Source: Cyrtodaria siliqua (lineage: Eukaryota > Mollusca > Bivalvia > Adapedonta > Hiatellidae). Taken from it: a DNA stretch of 64,000 bases. The stretch spans positions 96,952 through 160,951 of the forward strand of contig JAWPHD010005554.1 of the NCBI GenBank assembly GCA_037043455.1, written 5' to 3'. The notes below the pieces were generated by a model. It had not been told where the DNA came from, ran no database searches, and worked only from the letters and a program-made list of their open reading frames with translations. This document shows positions 50,556 to 60,904 of the stretch, piece by piece. A program made the position numbers and the translations under genes. Position 1 is the stretch's first letter; each line of letters starts with the position of its first letter.

Positions 50556-50720
50556 TCGCTAAAAAGTTGACCTTGACGGAAAACTTAACCAATATACTAA
50601 GTTCCAAAAGGGGCATAACTTTTGTAGAAAGCACTTCAGAGTTATGAAACCTGATAGGATGGGTCATGTTATGATGTAGAACAACTGTATAAAGTTTCAT
50701 AGTTGTAGCTGTTATATTTA
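50556..50720. repeat. SINE-like interspersed repeat fragment
   Basis: 'ccttgacgg', 'ccaaaaggggcataactttt', 'cagagttatgaaacctga' and 'tataaagtttcatagttgta' are phrases typical of a common molluscan repeat. No second copy in the window; recognised by familiarity only. Confidence 0.35.
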
Positions 50721-51689
50721 CCTAATATATGGACCAATGATTTAGAACCAATTTCAATACAGCAATTTCAATATAACAACACGATCTTATGGCCAGTCTT
50801 TTACCCCTAACATTTTGGCCAGTCTATTACCCCCAACATTTTTAATCACGTGCTCCTCCATATGTCACGTACAACATAAAAAAGCAAATACAAATATAGG
50901 CTGCGCTCTCAAGGCGCGCCGCCAATAATATTCACGCAATGAACAGGTATGGGACACATTTGAATATTGAAATGAAACGTGCGAATTTGAAATAAAACGA
51001 TCTTTATAATTTCAAGATTTGTTTGAAAACACACGATGCATTTTACGCATATGCAAATCTGAAGAATAATGTATATTACAGCACAGACATATTAATAAAC
51101 AGATAGGAAACTTCCTATCTTAACCAATGAAGTAACCAAAATATCACGTGGCACCCTAACTTTTCCTTCTATCTACTCTCTCAATTATTCACTGATTTTG
51201 ATGAGAATACATTCAAAAGATTGATAGTGAATAGCAAAATGGTATTATAATAATTTATGTTTATTTTGAAAGTAAGAAATTGTATAAAAAGATGTTTAAA
51301 GTTAAAAATGTCATAATTTTCGCTTTTCTCTTAAAAATCAAGGTTTTGACATATTCAAAGTTTCCGTCAAACTCCTTTTTTGCTCTAAATGTAAGAGAAA
51401 GAAAAATACTATTATTGGAAAGAAAATTAAATTTGTTATGGTATTTGGCATGAATGAAACTTGTATCTATAAAAATCTTCATAATATGTGGGTTTAAAGT
51501 TGGGAAATAATTTGTGAAATTTTCGCACTGTGCCACGTGAAATTTAGATAATTTTCGTAGTGTCCAATCTATTTGTTATTAGGTCTGTGATTACAGTTAT
51601 ATTTTATTCAATTTCATTATCCATTATGGATAACATCCACACACACTCCCCCACCCCCAAAAATAAATAAAATACAAATGGTGTTTGTG
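50721..51689. other. No gene seen
   Basis: AT-rich. A short duplication 'ggccagtctwttaccccyaa' lies at 50792-50840. The minus-strand frame at 51261-51536 is low-complexity. Confidence 0.35.
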
Positions 51690-51764
51690 ATGTCTTATTT
51701 GGCCTTTTATTCATCTTTAAATTTGTGGTTGTCTGTCGTCCTTGAATGCTGCTTTTCTTGTTCG
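51688..51764 (+). mobile_element. PLE 3'-end fragment
   Basis: 'ttatttggccttttattcat', 'gtggttgtctgtcgtccttg', 'aatgctgcttttcttgttcg' match the last ~80 bp of the PLE 3' module, closest to 61528-61625. It abuts a perfect inverted repeat. Confidence 0.55.
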
Positions 51765-51892
51765 ATTTTGCAAAACATCTATGCATATTTCATCAAAATT
51801 TAAATAGGGGCCAAAATGGGCCCTTATCATACCTAGTCCATTTTGGCCCCTATTTAAATTTTGATGAAATATGCATAGATGTTTTGCAAAAT
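51765..51892. repeat. Perfect 55-bp inverted repeat, 18-bp loop
   Basis: 51765-51819 and 51838-51892 are exact reverse complements over all 55 bases; the centre begins 'gcccttatcat'. Such a long error-free palindrome is either very recent or maintained. It lies exactly at the end of a PLE fragment, so a fold-back event at the insertion junction is a reasonable inference. Confidence 0.95.
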
Positions 51893-53389
51893 ACCTATAT
51901 TTTAACAAATAAGGAAAACTAAAATGTTGGCTTATCTAATTTTTCAAAAAGTAAGATGTTTTCAACGCATGTATGTTTTTTAAAGAAATTACTTAAAATA
52001 GGGGGGTATAGGAAGAAAAATGCAAGCACTCTTGGTCTCATTGTTGTTTTTAATAATGTTTGTACTTTAAAAGTGTTTGCTAATAAATTATAAATAATTA
52101 CACTATCAAGTTTTACCGTATTAAACCACAATATATGAATTATAAGGGAGATAAGTCTGTTTCAGTCTTGACTTTAACCAAAACTGCGACTTTTCTCAAT
52201 GCTAACCGATTTTTGTTAACAATGCAGAAATACTTGTTGTGAATTCTTATTATTTGATATTTATATTTATAAACATTTGTTGGCTGGTGTGAACGTGAGG
52301 TATAAATGTCTTATATTATTGCCGGTAACCATGGCAACAGTAGTTTAAATGAGTTTTTTTCACCAAATATTCCTTTTTCTTCAACATTTTCATTTCTTTT
52401 TTTGTTTAGAAGTGATGGTTTTATTTCAGATATGTATAGAGTTGTCCTTGTTGTATTCATACTTAGTTGATATCATTAAATTGTTTCCATGACAACAGGC
52501 AGTCTAAATAAGTTTCCTTAAAAGTAGCAACTTTTTTTTAATAGTTTCGAAAAACTGATTCTCCGTTAAGAAATCTTTATCTACATACTTTTTAGGTGAT
52601 ACTAATTTTCAATCCTGTTTATAAAATAAGAGTATGCGTAACCATGGCAACAGTACGCATTCACAATCTGCAATGCTGTTTTTGAAAATTGTAATATATT
52701 ATTTAAAGGGACACAAGAATTATCAGCGTCTCGATTTATTTAACCAGTATCATTTTGACATGAACCCTGCTTGGATATAATTAAACAAAACGATGAGTTT
52801 TCGTCTTATCCTACCGTATGTTTACATATATTACCAGTGCAATATATTCAACAGTTAAAATATATGAAAACCAAATCGCTTTAAAGGGAGTACATCAGGC
52901 TTTTCAAAGGGGTCTAGGGGTCTGACTTAAAACTGACAAATAATGATTTATTTTTTTAAAGCGCCTAAACATAATGAATGATCCTAAAAAGACCCCTTAG
53001 TTACAAGGAAATTCATTCTGTACAGCAATACGTGCTATCCTAGGTTACGCACCGGGGTTAATTTCAGCATTTTATGCCCGATTCCGTCCTAGCTATATGG
53101 TGTATTCGAAGTTTAAACCTTAACAATATGGTTCCAACATCATATTTTGATGGATATAAGTGTTTTATCATGAATTGGAACATTTTTATAATTTAAGATA
53201 TTTCTAGAAAAATCATGATGCACTCCCTTTAATTAATATTAATGATTGACAAATGCGAGTTGCATAGAAAAACTAATGGGACGCCACGAGTTTTTTCAAA
53301 AATCAAGATTGTCATGTGTCCCTTTAAAACCTGATTGCGATAATAAAAAAAAAGGTCCATAAAACTGTGTAATGTTTATACTGAACAAT
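51893..53389. other. No gene seen
   Basis: AT-rich, no supported frame. 'accatggcaacagta' occurs at 52328 and 52641, hinting at diverged interspersed repeats. Text near 52880-53340 resembles non-coding unique DNA. Confidence 0.35.
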
Positions 53390-53650
53390 TTGTGACTCAG
53401 TGGTCGAGGGGTTAAACCTCACTTGTCACCACTGCGAGTTTGAATCCCACTGGGATCTCGACTTTTGAAAAAGTGTTGATTCTTACGGATGGTGGTAGGT
53501 AAACAGTACTGGTTCTACACAAGAACAATGGGGTGGAGAGCCTCTGCCACACAAACAAATCGACTGTCATATATGGCCTAAAATGTGCTAAAGAAGATGT
53601 AAAACACCATTCAAACAAATAGATCAAAAATTTAAAAAAAAATAATATTT
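53390..53650 (+). repeat. tRNA-derived SINE
   Basis: The head has an A-box-like segment ('gtgactcagtggtcgagggg') and a B-box ('gagtttgaatccc' at 53436-53448) at polymerase III promoter spacing. The body carries 'cagtactggttctac' and 'gtaaaacaccattcaaacaa' and ends in an A/T-rich tail near 53650. Body and tail match 46670-46830 and the reverse complement of 11450-11550, so this is the fullest of three copies. Confidence 0.65.
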
Positions 53651-54395
53651 GACTTAGATATGCAAATGTGTTCATTTTTTAGTTTTTTTACTTATTTGTC
53701 CCACTGAGGACATGGTAAAACCTCATAAAAGATCAATAGGGATCATCAGACAACACCATGTATAATATACTCAGTTGCAAAAGAAAGCGAACGTTGAGTT
53801 TTGTTTAGATTAAACTATATAAAGTTTTTTTAGAATTAAATTGACAAATTCTTGTCATGTTTGGTACCAAAGTTGTTATCATTCCATTACCAATATCATG
53901 TTGTCAAACTCACATGGGTCATACTGTAAACTAAAAGATTCATAAACATAGGTACTTGTACTATGAGCTTGAGATGTTTAGCCAAACACATTCAAGTATA
54001 TGCCAATAATAAAAATATTTATGCCTGACATTATATGAAACAATAATTAATATGTTAATTACAAAAGTTTCCCTAACATAAAACCATGTTGCATAGGCTA
54101 TATAAAGTGATTATTAGGTAACAGGTTTATACTTCTAGTCTTACCTATGATTTACACTTGACCATTTACAATATATCCAGAAGGAATACATATTGCCATG
54201 GAGAAAAACAACAAACAAGACAATGTGGTTCAGCTAATACACTTTTTTTATCAATTTTATTATTTTTAAATTAACATAACTATGGTGGTATACTCCACCA
54301 AAAAAGGTATGTATTATATCACAATTAGCTTTCAAATTGCCCTTGTTGAGTTCATACATGTAGGTTCATAGCTAACAGTTGCACTGTGCACTTGC
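53651..54395. other. No gene seen
   Basis: AT-rich. If the exons at 54396-54646 are real, this is their 3' untranslated and downstream region. Confidence 0.35.
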
Positions 54396-54646
54396 TTATT
54401 TTTGACATGTCTTGTAGAATTCTGTCCAAAAGGAGGCCTGTAGTTCACTGGACTGGTCCTCCATTGAAATATTCTGCAATAATTTTAATGTTGTTTCCTG
54501 TTGGAAATGTAAAAAAAAAATGCTGCATATAAAACATAAACTGCAATGAAAGCACCAAGAGAACTTCACCATTTTATGTAGTGCATATACAAATATTCCA
54601 GCTGTGAACAATATCATAACACAATAAATCATGAATACAAGCCCAC
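54396..54646 (-). CDS. Candidate last two exons of an unknown membrane protein
   Basis: On the minus strand, 54646-54570 reads GLVFMIYCVMILFTAGIFVY, then ALHKM, one hydrophobic membrane segment. It follows an 'aacacag' acceptor and ends at a GTGAAG donor. A 72-bp intron (54569-54498) ends in a T-rich tract and 'ccaacag'. The next exon (54497-54396) encodes 33 residues (METTLKLLQNIS-like start, ending FWTEFYKTCQK) and a stop. The phase is consistent across the junction. I do not recognise the family. The intron is also open in the same frame, so a chance ORF is possible. No upstream exon was found. Confidence 0.25.
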
Positions 54647-55238
54647 CTGTGTTCAGATTCAAAGGTGTTATAAATGACAACACTTGGAGGTTGTTGAAAA
54701 CAACATCAATTTTTAAAGTTATCTGATTAAAAGGTCATCACATGCCAAAATGGATTAGAAATCATTAGAATATGACTATGTTGGCCTATTATTTTATTTT
54801 CATAGTCACCTTTTTCTATTTAACCATTTTAGTACATTTATTTTGCTCAATTATATGCATTTATATGCACATACTAAAAATAAAGCATCTTTACGCCCTA
54901 CAATACATGGAAAACATATAAATATAGTGATTATATGACATCATACTAATAGCATACAAACATAGAACTTACAGTATTTCCAAATACATGTAGTCATAAC
55001 ACTGGGCACAGCAACACTGACCATGCATTCACCAATACAGCACACTGAAAATTAAATTGCACATTTGTTTTACATAAAAAAATACACAATATATTAATTC
55101 ATATGTGATTGCTGGGTTATTAAAGTTTTACCCGACCCCTGCAAAAAAACAACCTCTGGCAAGCACAGTTTAAACTACCGGTATAATTGCAGAAATTTAA
55201 GGGTTTGTCACTTGTTTTGAGGAGTGAAGTGGGGGGCA
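54647..55238. other. No gene seen
   Basis: AT-rich. Possibly intronic if the minus-strand exons are real. Confidence 0.3.
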
Positions 55239-55345
55239 TATATGGCTCATCCATGATAAGCGCATCTGTGGTCGAGAGGGTAAAGACGTTACGTTTGAAA
55301 ACTTCTCGGCTCTCACCACTGTGGGTTCAGATTAGGCAAGGATGC
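55239..55345 (+). repeat. tRNA-like SINE head, diverged
   Basis: 'ctgtggtcgagagggtaaag' (A-box-like) and 'cactgtgggttcagattagg' (B-box-like, about 45 bases later) resemble the SINE head at 53392-53450. The body does not match, so this may be a different SINE or a decayed head. The 76-codon open frame here is not supported. Confidence 0.35.
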
Positions 55346-55448
55346 GCGTATCATGGATGTACAACAAATATGAATGCCTGTCAGACAGGGTCTGTGATTT
55401 GCACAAGTTTTCAATAAAGTTGGTGAGTATTATCAGTATATAAATATA

Positions 55449-56010
55449 CAGTGCTTTGGGGTGTATAGAATCATTGGTAGTAAAGAATCATTTCCTGTTT
55501 AAATTCAGTTTTCTCAGCTCATATATTTTAGATTATTTTAAAAATGTCCAGGCTTGAAGATATATCATATAAGCATACATTTATTCAACGGTGAAATTAT
55601 TTGGGACATTTTTCCATGCAAAATATATCACTACGTGGAACACCTCTCAGAAAAAATGATTCTATACTACCTGAATGAAGTGTGTTTTTGAAACGAAAAA
55701 TTCATACTGTCACTATAAAATCAGAAATAAATATTTGCTGTTTTAACAAATGTTAGGGACAAAAGTCAAAATGCAATAATCAATAAAGATAACTTGTTGA
55801 AGTTTGGCGCTTTTAAGGATTAAATGAAATTATGTAAATATTGGTGCAAAAACGCCTATTAAAAAATCGCAGTTTTAGGACAATAACTTTAGAAATTTTG
55901 CTTTCATACAACTAAAAGTGTAAATCTAAATCAGAAATTAAATAAACATTTTCTTTTCATTTTAAAATTAGACGTTTAACCCAAGTGATTCTATACCCCC
56001 CAAAGCACTG
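55449..56010. mobile_element. TIR element, 562 bp, TA target duplication
   Basis: 25-bp terminal inverted repeats (55449-55473, 55986-56010) match at 24 of 25 positions and start 'cagtgctttggggtgtatag'. TA lies immediately outside both ends (55447-55448, 56011-56012). A subterminal 'gattctata' string recurs near 55657. No transposase frame. Non-autonomous Tc1/mariner-type element inferred from the TA flanks and CAGT ends; its repeats are unrelated to those of the 33161 transposon. Confidence 0.75.
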
Positions 56011-56455
56011 TACCTTTAAATGAAAACCTACTGCTCCACGTTATAACTGAAAAGTAGTATTCTGTTTCTGCATATTCTATCAAACCACCATCCAATGATT
56101 ATAAACCCCTGCTGGTGATCTAACAAGAGTGTCGGTCCTCTCGCGAAATCACATGACACAACACTTAAAAACTTGCTTTCGTAGAAATTTAACTCTACAT
56201 TATCACACAGCATTTCAATAAATTGACATGTGTAATTATAGTATGTGTAATTTACCAATAATAACACTTACCGTCGGAAAATCGACTAAAAACGCGTTTA
56301 TTTTGTCCATGTGTGAACCAGGAAGTAAATGGCGCCATCTATATAAGTACGATAACTCTCCTTAGATACGGTCTTGTTTTGTTACGAACGACAACTCTTC
56401 ATAGCAACACAGCGAGAAAAATTACCGCTTTTTTAAACACTAAATCATCTGTAGC

Positions 56456-56560
56456 AAAATAAACCAAAACGGCATCCCAGAGATATTTATAGGCTTGGTT
56501 TGGATTACCATTATGCACGAATTCTGGAAATATCTCTGGGATGCCGTTTTGGTTTATTTT
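56456..56560. repeat. Perfect 33-bp inverted repeat, 39-bp spacer
   Basis: 56456-56488 and 56528-56560 are exact reverse complements ('accaaaacggcatcccagag'/'ctctgggatgccgttttggt'). Homology continues imperfectly outward by 4 bp ('ctgtagc'/'acag'). The frames that cross it on both strands (56399-56635, 56541-56879) have no recognised homology. The flanks 56012-56455 and 56565-56920 show no gene; 'cttagatacggt' recurs at 56365 and 56646. Confidence 0.9.
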
Positions 56561-56924
56561 ACAGGTGACGTTTATAATGGCCGTTTTCCACGTTTTTTGC
56601 TCAAAACGACCTACCGGACTGCATTCAAGGCACAATATCGCCCCCTTAGATACGGTTTTGAATAGTATTTTGCATTATTATAAACAGATGAAACATTTAT
56701 CTGTAAATGTATTACATTTTTATCTTAAATTTCCACGTTTGAAATTTTCACAAATCCTGGGGCCAAATACGGCTCTTATCGTACGTAGTCCTTTGATTAA
56801 AAACTACAAAAACACACTGAAGTCGAAGAGTTATTGCCGAGACAATCATTTTGATGTAAGTATTGCCCCGTCCCTTTGAGTTTATGGAAGAATGGCACAA
56901 ATTCAACTAACGTAAAACGACGGA

Positions 56925-58699
56925 GGAAGTTGCGAAAATACGGGTCAGAGAATTTACTCTAAATGTAAGCAGAGCGCTGGAGAAAAAGCTAAATTTCACG
57001 AACAGAAGTGAGATTCAGATTGAAGAAACTGGCGGTCATTACCATTCTGCTTAATACCGGGATGTACGAACTTATTAAGTCTATCGTTGAGCATTATTAT
57101 CCCACGGACAGTCAAAACTACGGCTACATGTACACGCCCGTGGTAAATAAGCACGGAAACATTGTTGAGACCAAATACAAGGTAGCGAAAGAAAAACAAA
57201 ATATCTACACACTCAACATGTATCACACAAAGTGTTCGTACATGGTAAATGGTAGAAATCCACACCACTTCGTGAAAACTGACTTGATAAATATGTTAGC
57301 GACAGTTGAGAACGAGCTCCTGAGTTCTGGCAGCTCCGTTGCTTATACAAATGAATGTATAAGAACTATTTTATTACAAACAAAGAGCGCTGGACCAGAA
57401 GAGCCTACCGAGCAACACATTTATGAAACACCAGTTGCAAATGAAGCTTTTTTCCAGGGAGATTGCGCTTCGCCGGAAGTTCAGTCCGCAAATACAGGGA
57501 CTGATTTGGATGAAAATGCTTTTCCGGAAGAAAAATCTCCGATATGTGCTGAAGATAATTCCAAGTCAATGATGTTGATCCGTTTCGTCAAATTTACAGT
57601 GAAGTAAAAGAACTGCGGGTGTGCTTGTCGGAACATATTAAATCATCAATCGAACAAATATGTTAATTGAAGGATGAAATTTGCAGTGTGAAGAAGCACA
57701 TCTCGCTGTTAACTGCGCATTCCAACGATAGATTGGACAAATTATCTGGTTGTACACAGGAAATAAGCACCAATCTCACCAGCCACACTGATAGCATGCA
57801 ACGGCGACTGCAATATGTTACTGACACGTTAAATGGCATACATCAACACTTTCAAAGACGTGAACAGTCACCTCGTACGGATGAAACGATTGTTAAGCAC
57901 ACATCTGCTCCAAAAAACAACAGACCCACGGCTGCGGTGACGGATGATTTCACAGTCTTGAATGAACCCATTCAACAAAACCCCTCAAAAACATTACTTG
58001 TAAGAGATTCCATATTCAAAGGCACCAAAAGGTGTTTCTGTGAACAATGATATAAGATCATGTCCAGGTGCAAAAGCAAGAGATATATCATTTAATCTTC
58101 GAAACTGGGATATAAGTGAATATCAAACAATAGTAATATACGCTGGTGGCAATGATGGCGTATCCGGAACACCTAAGCAGGTTTACTCTGAACTCAAACA
58201 CGCTATTGAGCTTTTACAGCGGCGCAAAATGACAGTCTATATATGTTCACTTTGCCCAAGATCAGACACTGATGTTTTTCCTATCAACGACGCACTGAAA
58301 CAACTAGCACATGACATGAAGGTAAACTTAATTGATCCTTACAGCTCGTTCATCTATGGTGGCGGCAGCAAAGTTGGGATCTACAATGCCCGAGACGGTA
58401 TTCGTCTAAATATACTTGGCAGCCGGAAATTAGTCTCGTGTGTAAATCGATGTTTGCCAATATTCAAGCGACAGGCACAATCACCAACCAGACGTGTGCC
58501 TATTCCTGATCATGGAGACGCCTGGTCAGGAAAGGATCAAGGCTGGGATCGTCGGGATAGTCGGAATATGTACTGCTCAGTCTGCAAAATGACCAGACAT
58601 GCAACTACTGAATGCAGACGTCGAAACCGACAACCACTCTCACCATCCGTGAACAGACGCCCGAGACAAAGTGATGATGGTGTTTGGCAGCGAAAGTAA
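56925..58699 (+). pseudogene. LINE ORF1 remnant: coiled region, SGNH-like domain, zinc knuckle
   Basis: A LINE ORF1 decayed into four frames. 56925-57050 reads EEVAKIRVREFTLNVSRALE and on; a shift leads into 57040-57600 (ILLNTGMYELIKSIVEHYYP, YTLNMYHTKCSYMVNGRNP). A second shift near 57575, an in-frame stop at 57664 and a third shift near 58030 follow. 57667-58030 is helical and Q/K-rich. The next part is SGNH-hydrolase-like: block I LVRDSIFKG, block III YAGGNDG, block V DGIRLN, where families carry DxxH, so the catalytic His is Arg here. The end holds CSVCKMTRHATTEC, a C-X2-C-X4-H-X4-C knuckle, and a basic tail. Esterase-type ORF1 proteins of CR1-like LINEs have this order. They bind the element RNA; this copy cannot be translated whole. 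Confidence 0.7.
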
Positions 58700-59103
58700 A
58701 TCATTCCACTCAAAACTGCAGACGACAAATTCTAAGTGAACAGAAGCTTTACTCTCCTGGAAGTAACTATGCTGATGACACGAACAGCGGAAACCGAGCA
58801 TTTAGTGTCAGCGGTGTTTATGCTTACCAACATTAGGATATTTCCGGCAAGCACTCTCATGAAATAAGTTACAACAAATATGAAAGATTAGCATTATTAT
58901 GTGAAATATGTAATGAGACAAATTGCAAGTGTAATAACTCTATTTCGGTGGAAAACTATATTTCGGTGGAAAAAGATTCTTTCGTTAAATACCCTCTTAA
59001 AATATTTAGTCGAACATTATTGTCATCAGACTATAATTCTGTGCTATGTGATTTAACATACCATTTTATGAAGTAGATTTATACATAAACTCTTTAAATC
59101 TCA
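58700..59103 (+). other. Inter-ORF or 5' ORF2 remnant, unassigned
   Basis: The sequence directly following the ORF1 stop. A short translation LALLCEICNETNCKC near 58890-58940 looks protein-like but is not recognised. It ends at the (AAT)n tail of the opposite-strand LINE. Confidence 0.3.
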
Positions 59104-59688
59104 ATAATAATAATAATAATAATAAAAGCTTTATTTAAAGAAGGTAACACATTAGAGTTATATAACATACATCATATACATCTTATTTTCAATGTGGCCT
59201 TCTGCAAAAAAATCATACACGCACGCACGCGCGCGCGCGCACGCACGCACGCACACACACACACAATATCAATATATACATCGACAAACACTCCATTAGT
59301 TAATTTTCTAGAAACAATATTAAAGATCATGAAATAATACAGTATAAGCGGATTCTTACTCAAAACTCAGTTATATGTTTACTTTGTTATATTGTTATCT
59401 GAACAATTAATCGTTAAATGGTAATACAATACTTTGCAATAGATGTGATCTGTATCTATATTTAAATGAATGTAAGGAAGATGATGAACGAATCTGTACA
59501 GGCACACTATTCCATACTTGTGCACTTACAAATGTAAAGGATGTTTTCATATAATTTGTACGTGGCTTGGGAGTTACTAAATCACTGTTTGTAATAGATC
59601 GAAGGCTATGTATGTTACTGCTGGAAAAGGTTAATAATTTGCGTATGTAATTTGGAGCGAGATTATATTTCGCTTTGCATTTGAAAGG
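59104..59688 (-). mobile_element. LINE 3' end (ORF2 C-terminus, 3' UTR, ATT tail), inverted
   Basis: On the minus strand from 59688 one open frame reads PFKCKAKYNLAPNY, then RSITNSDLVTPKPRTNYMKT, SFTFVSAQVWNSVPVQIRSS and SSLHSFKYRYRSHLLQSIV, ending in a stop near 59409. The PRTNY, SFTFVSAQVWNSVP and SLHSFK blocks are typical of the C-terminal tail of CR1/L2-like ORF2 proteins. The 3' UTR includes a CA/CG microsatellite (59215-59263), an AATAAA signal near the end, and a terminal (ATT)n tail at 59104-59127. No frameshift in the ~90 retained codons, so it is younger than its surroundings. It is 5'-truncated at about 59688. Confidence 0.75.
59215..59263. repeat. CA/CG dinucleotide microsatellite
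   Basis: Alternating purine-pyrimidine run of ACGC, GCGC and ACAC steps about 49 bp long, within the 3' UTR of the inverted LINE. Potential Z-DNA former by composition. Confidence 0.9.
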
Positions 59689-60690
59689 CTAGACCTGAAG
59701 ACGAATCGGAAAGGAGGCGGTCTTATCGTATTTTTTTCGAATCAAATCACATATACTCGTCGACTTGATATAGAGTCAAATGAAATTGAATCCATATCGA
59801 TTCAAGGTAATATACAGAGCTCTAAACCGTTTCTTTTACATATTGTTTATAGACCACCAGATGTACACCAAACGTGGGTTTATTTATATGAAGGACAATT
59901 GAAACTGCTGACATTTTTAATTTGAAACTCACATTCTTGGTGACTTAAATCTTAATTACATGCCTAATAATTCAGTCGAATTGTTCAAAAACAAGAGATG
60001 GCAACCCTAATCAATCCCTTAATTGCCTTTATAATTTACTTAATAATGTTTTATGTAAACATGCTCCTGTAAAAAAGAAGAGAGTCATGCACATATCATA
60101 CTCAACCAGGATGGTTTAATGAAGGGATCAAAAACGCGATCTTTGAGCGAGATAGATTATACAGGCAGGGCGAATATGATAAATATAAAACTATGAGAAA
60201 TAAAATTGCATCTATGATAAAGAAAAGCAAAATAACTTGTTTAATGACGCTATCGGAGAAAATAAAAGTCCAAGCTATTTGTGGAAAACGTTTCGAACGA
60301 TAAGTAATCCTAATGAAGGCAGATTGGATAATGCATCTTTACCTAAAACTATAATAATTATTATAAATGATTATATTATAGATGGAAATTTGAATATTTT
60401 AAACGCATTAAATGAACATTTCATAAACATATCTAATATTATAGGAAAAACGTCATTTGTCACAGAAAACTTCAAAAAACTGCAACAATGTATGAACGAA
60501 AAACTGAAGTTCAAAACCTTTTCTATAGAAGAAATAACACCATACGAAGTTAAACTAATAACTGACAAATTAGATGTTATGAAATCTACGGGACTTGATG
60601 GACCTAGAATTCTTAAATATTGTGGGGACCATATAACTTTTGCTATTGCACATATAATAAACAGTAGTATACATTATGGATATTACCATC
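59689..60690 (+). pseudogene. LINE ORF2 fragment: endonuclease C-half, linker, RT start
   Basis: It begins mid-endonuclease with RLDLKTNRKGGGLIVFFSNQ and FLLHIVYRPPDV. A frameshift near 59935 leads to LGDLNLNYMPNN, the conserved GDxN block of the APE-type endonuclease. The linker QPGWFNEGIKNAIFERDRLY shifts frame near 60235 into SYLWKTFRTISNPNEG, then the RT entry EVKLITDKLDVMKSTGLDGP and AIAHIINSSIHYGYY. RT motifs beyond this point, including the catalytic YADD, are missing. The order matches CR1/Jockey-like ORF2. At least two frameshifts and stops. The first ~100 endonuclease residues are missing; the inverted LINE 3' end sits at that point. Confidence 0.75.
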
Positions 60691-60866
60691 GACCTAGGTC
60701 GATGGCAAGATGCGATGGTAAGATGCGATGGTCGATGGCAAGATGCGATGGTAAGATGCGATGGTCGATGGTAAGATGCGATTGTAAGATGCGATGGTCG
60801 ATGGTAAGATGCGATGGTAAGATGCGATGGTCGATGGTAAGATGCGATGGTCGATGGTCCATCGCA
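60690..60866 (+). repeat. 33-bp minisatellite inside the LINE RT
   Basis: About five units of 33 bp built from 'gatggtaagatgc' and 'gatggtcgatgg' steps. Being 11 codons long, it stays open (SMARCDGKMRW repeats), as does the opposite strand. The array ends with an inverted piece ('ccatcgcatcttat') that can fold on the preceding unit. It seems to have grown from RT codons (see findings). Confidence 0.9.
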
Positions 60867-60904
60867 TCTTATATAATTTGGTATAAGTACAAAAACCAAT
60901 TAGA

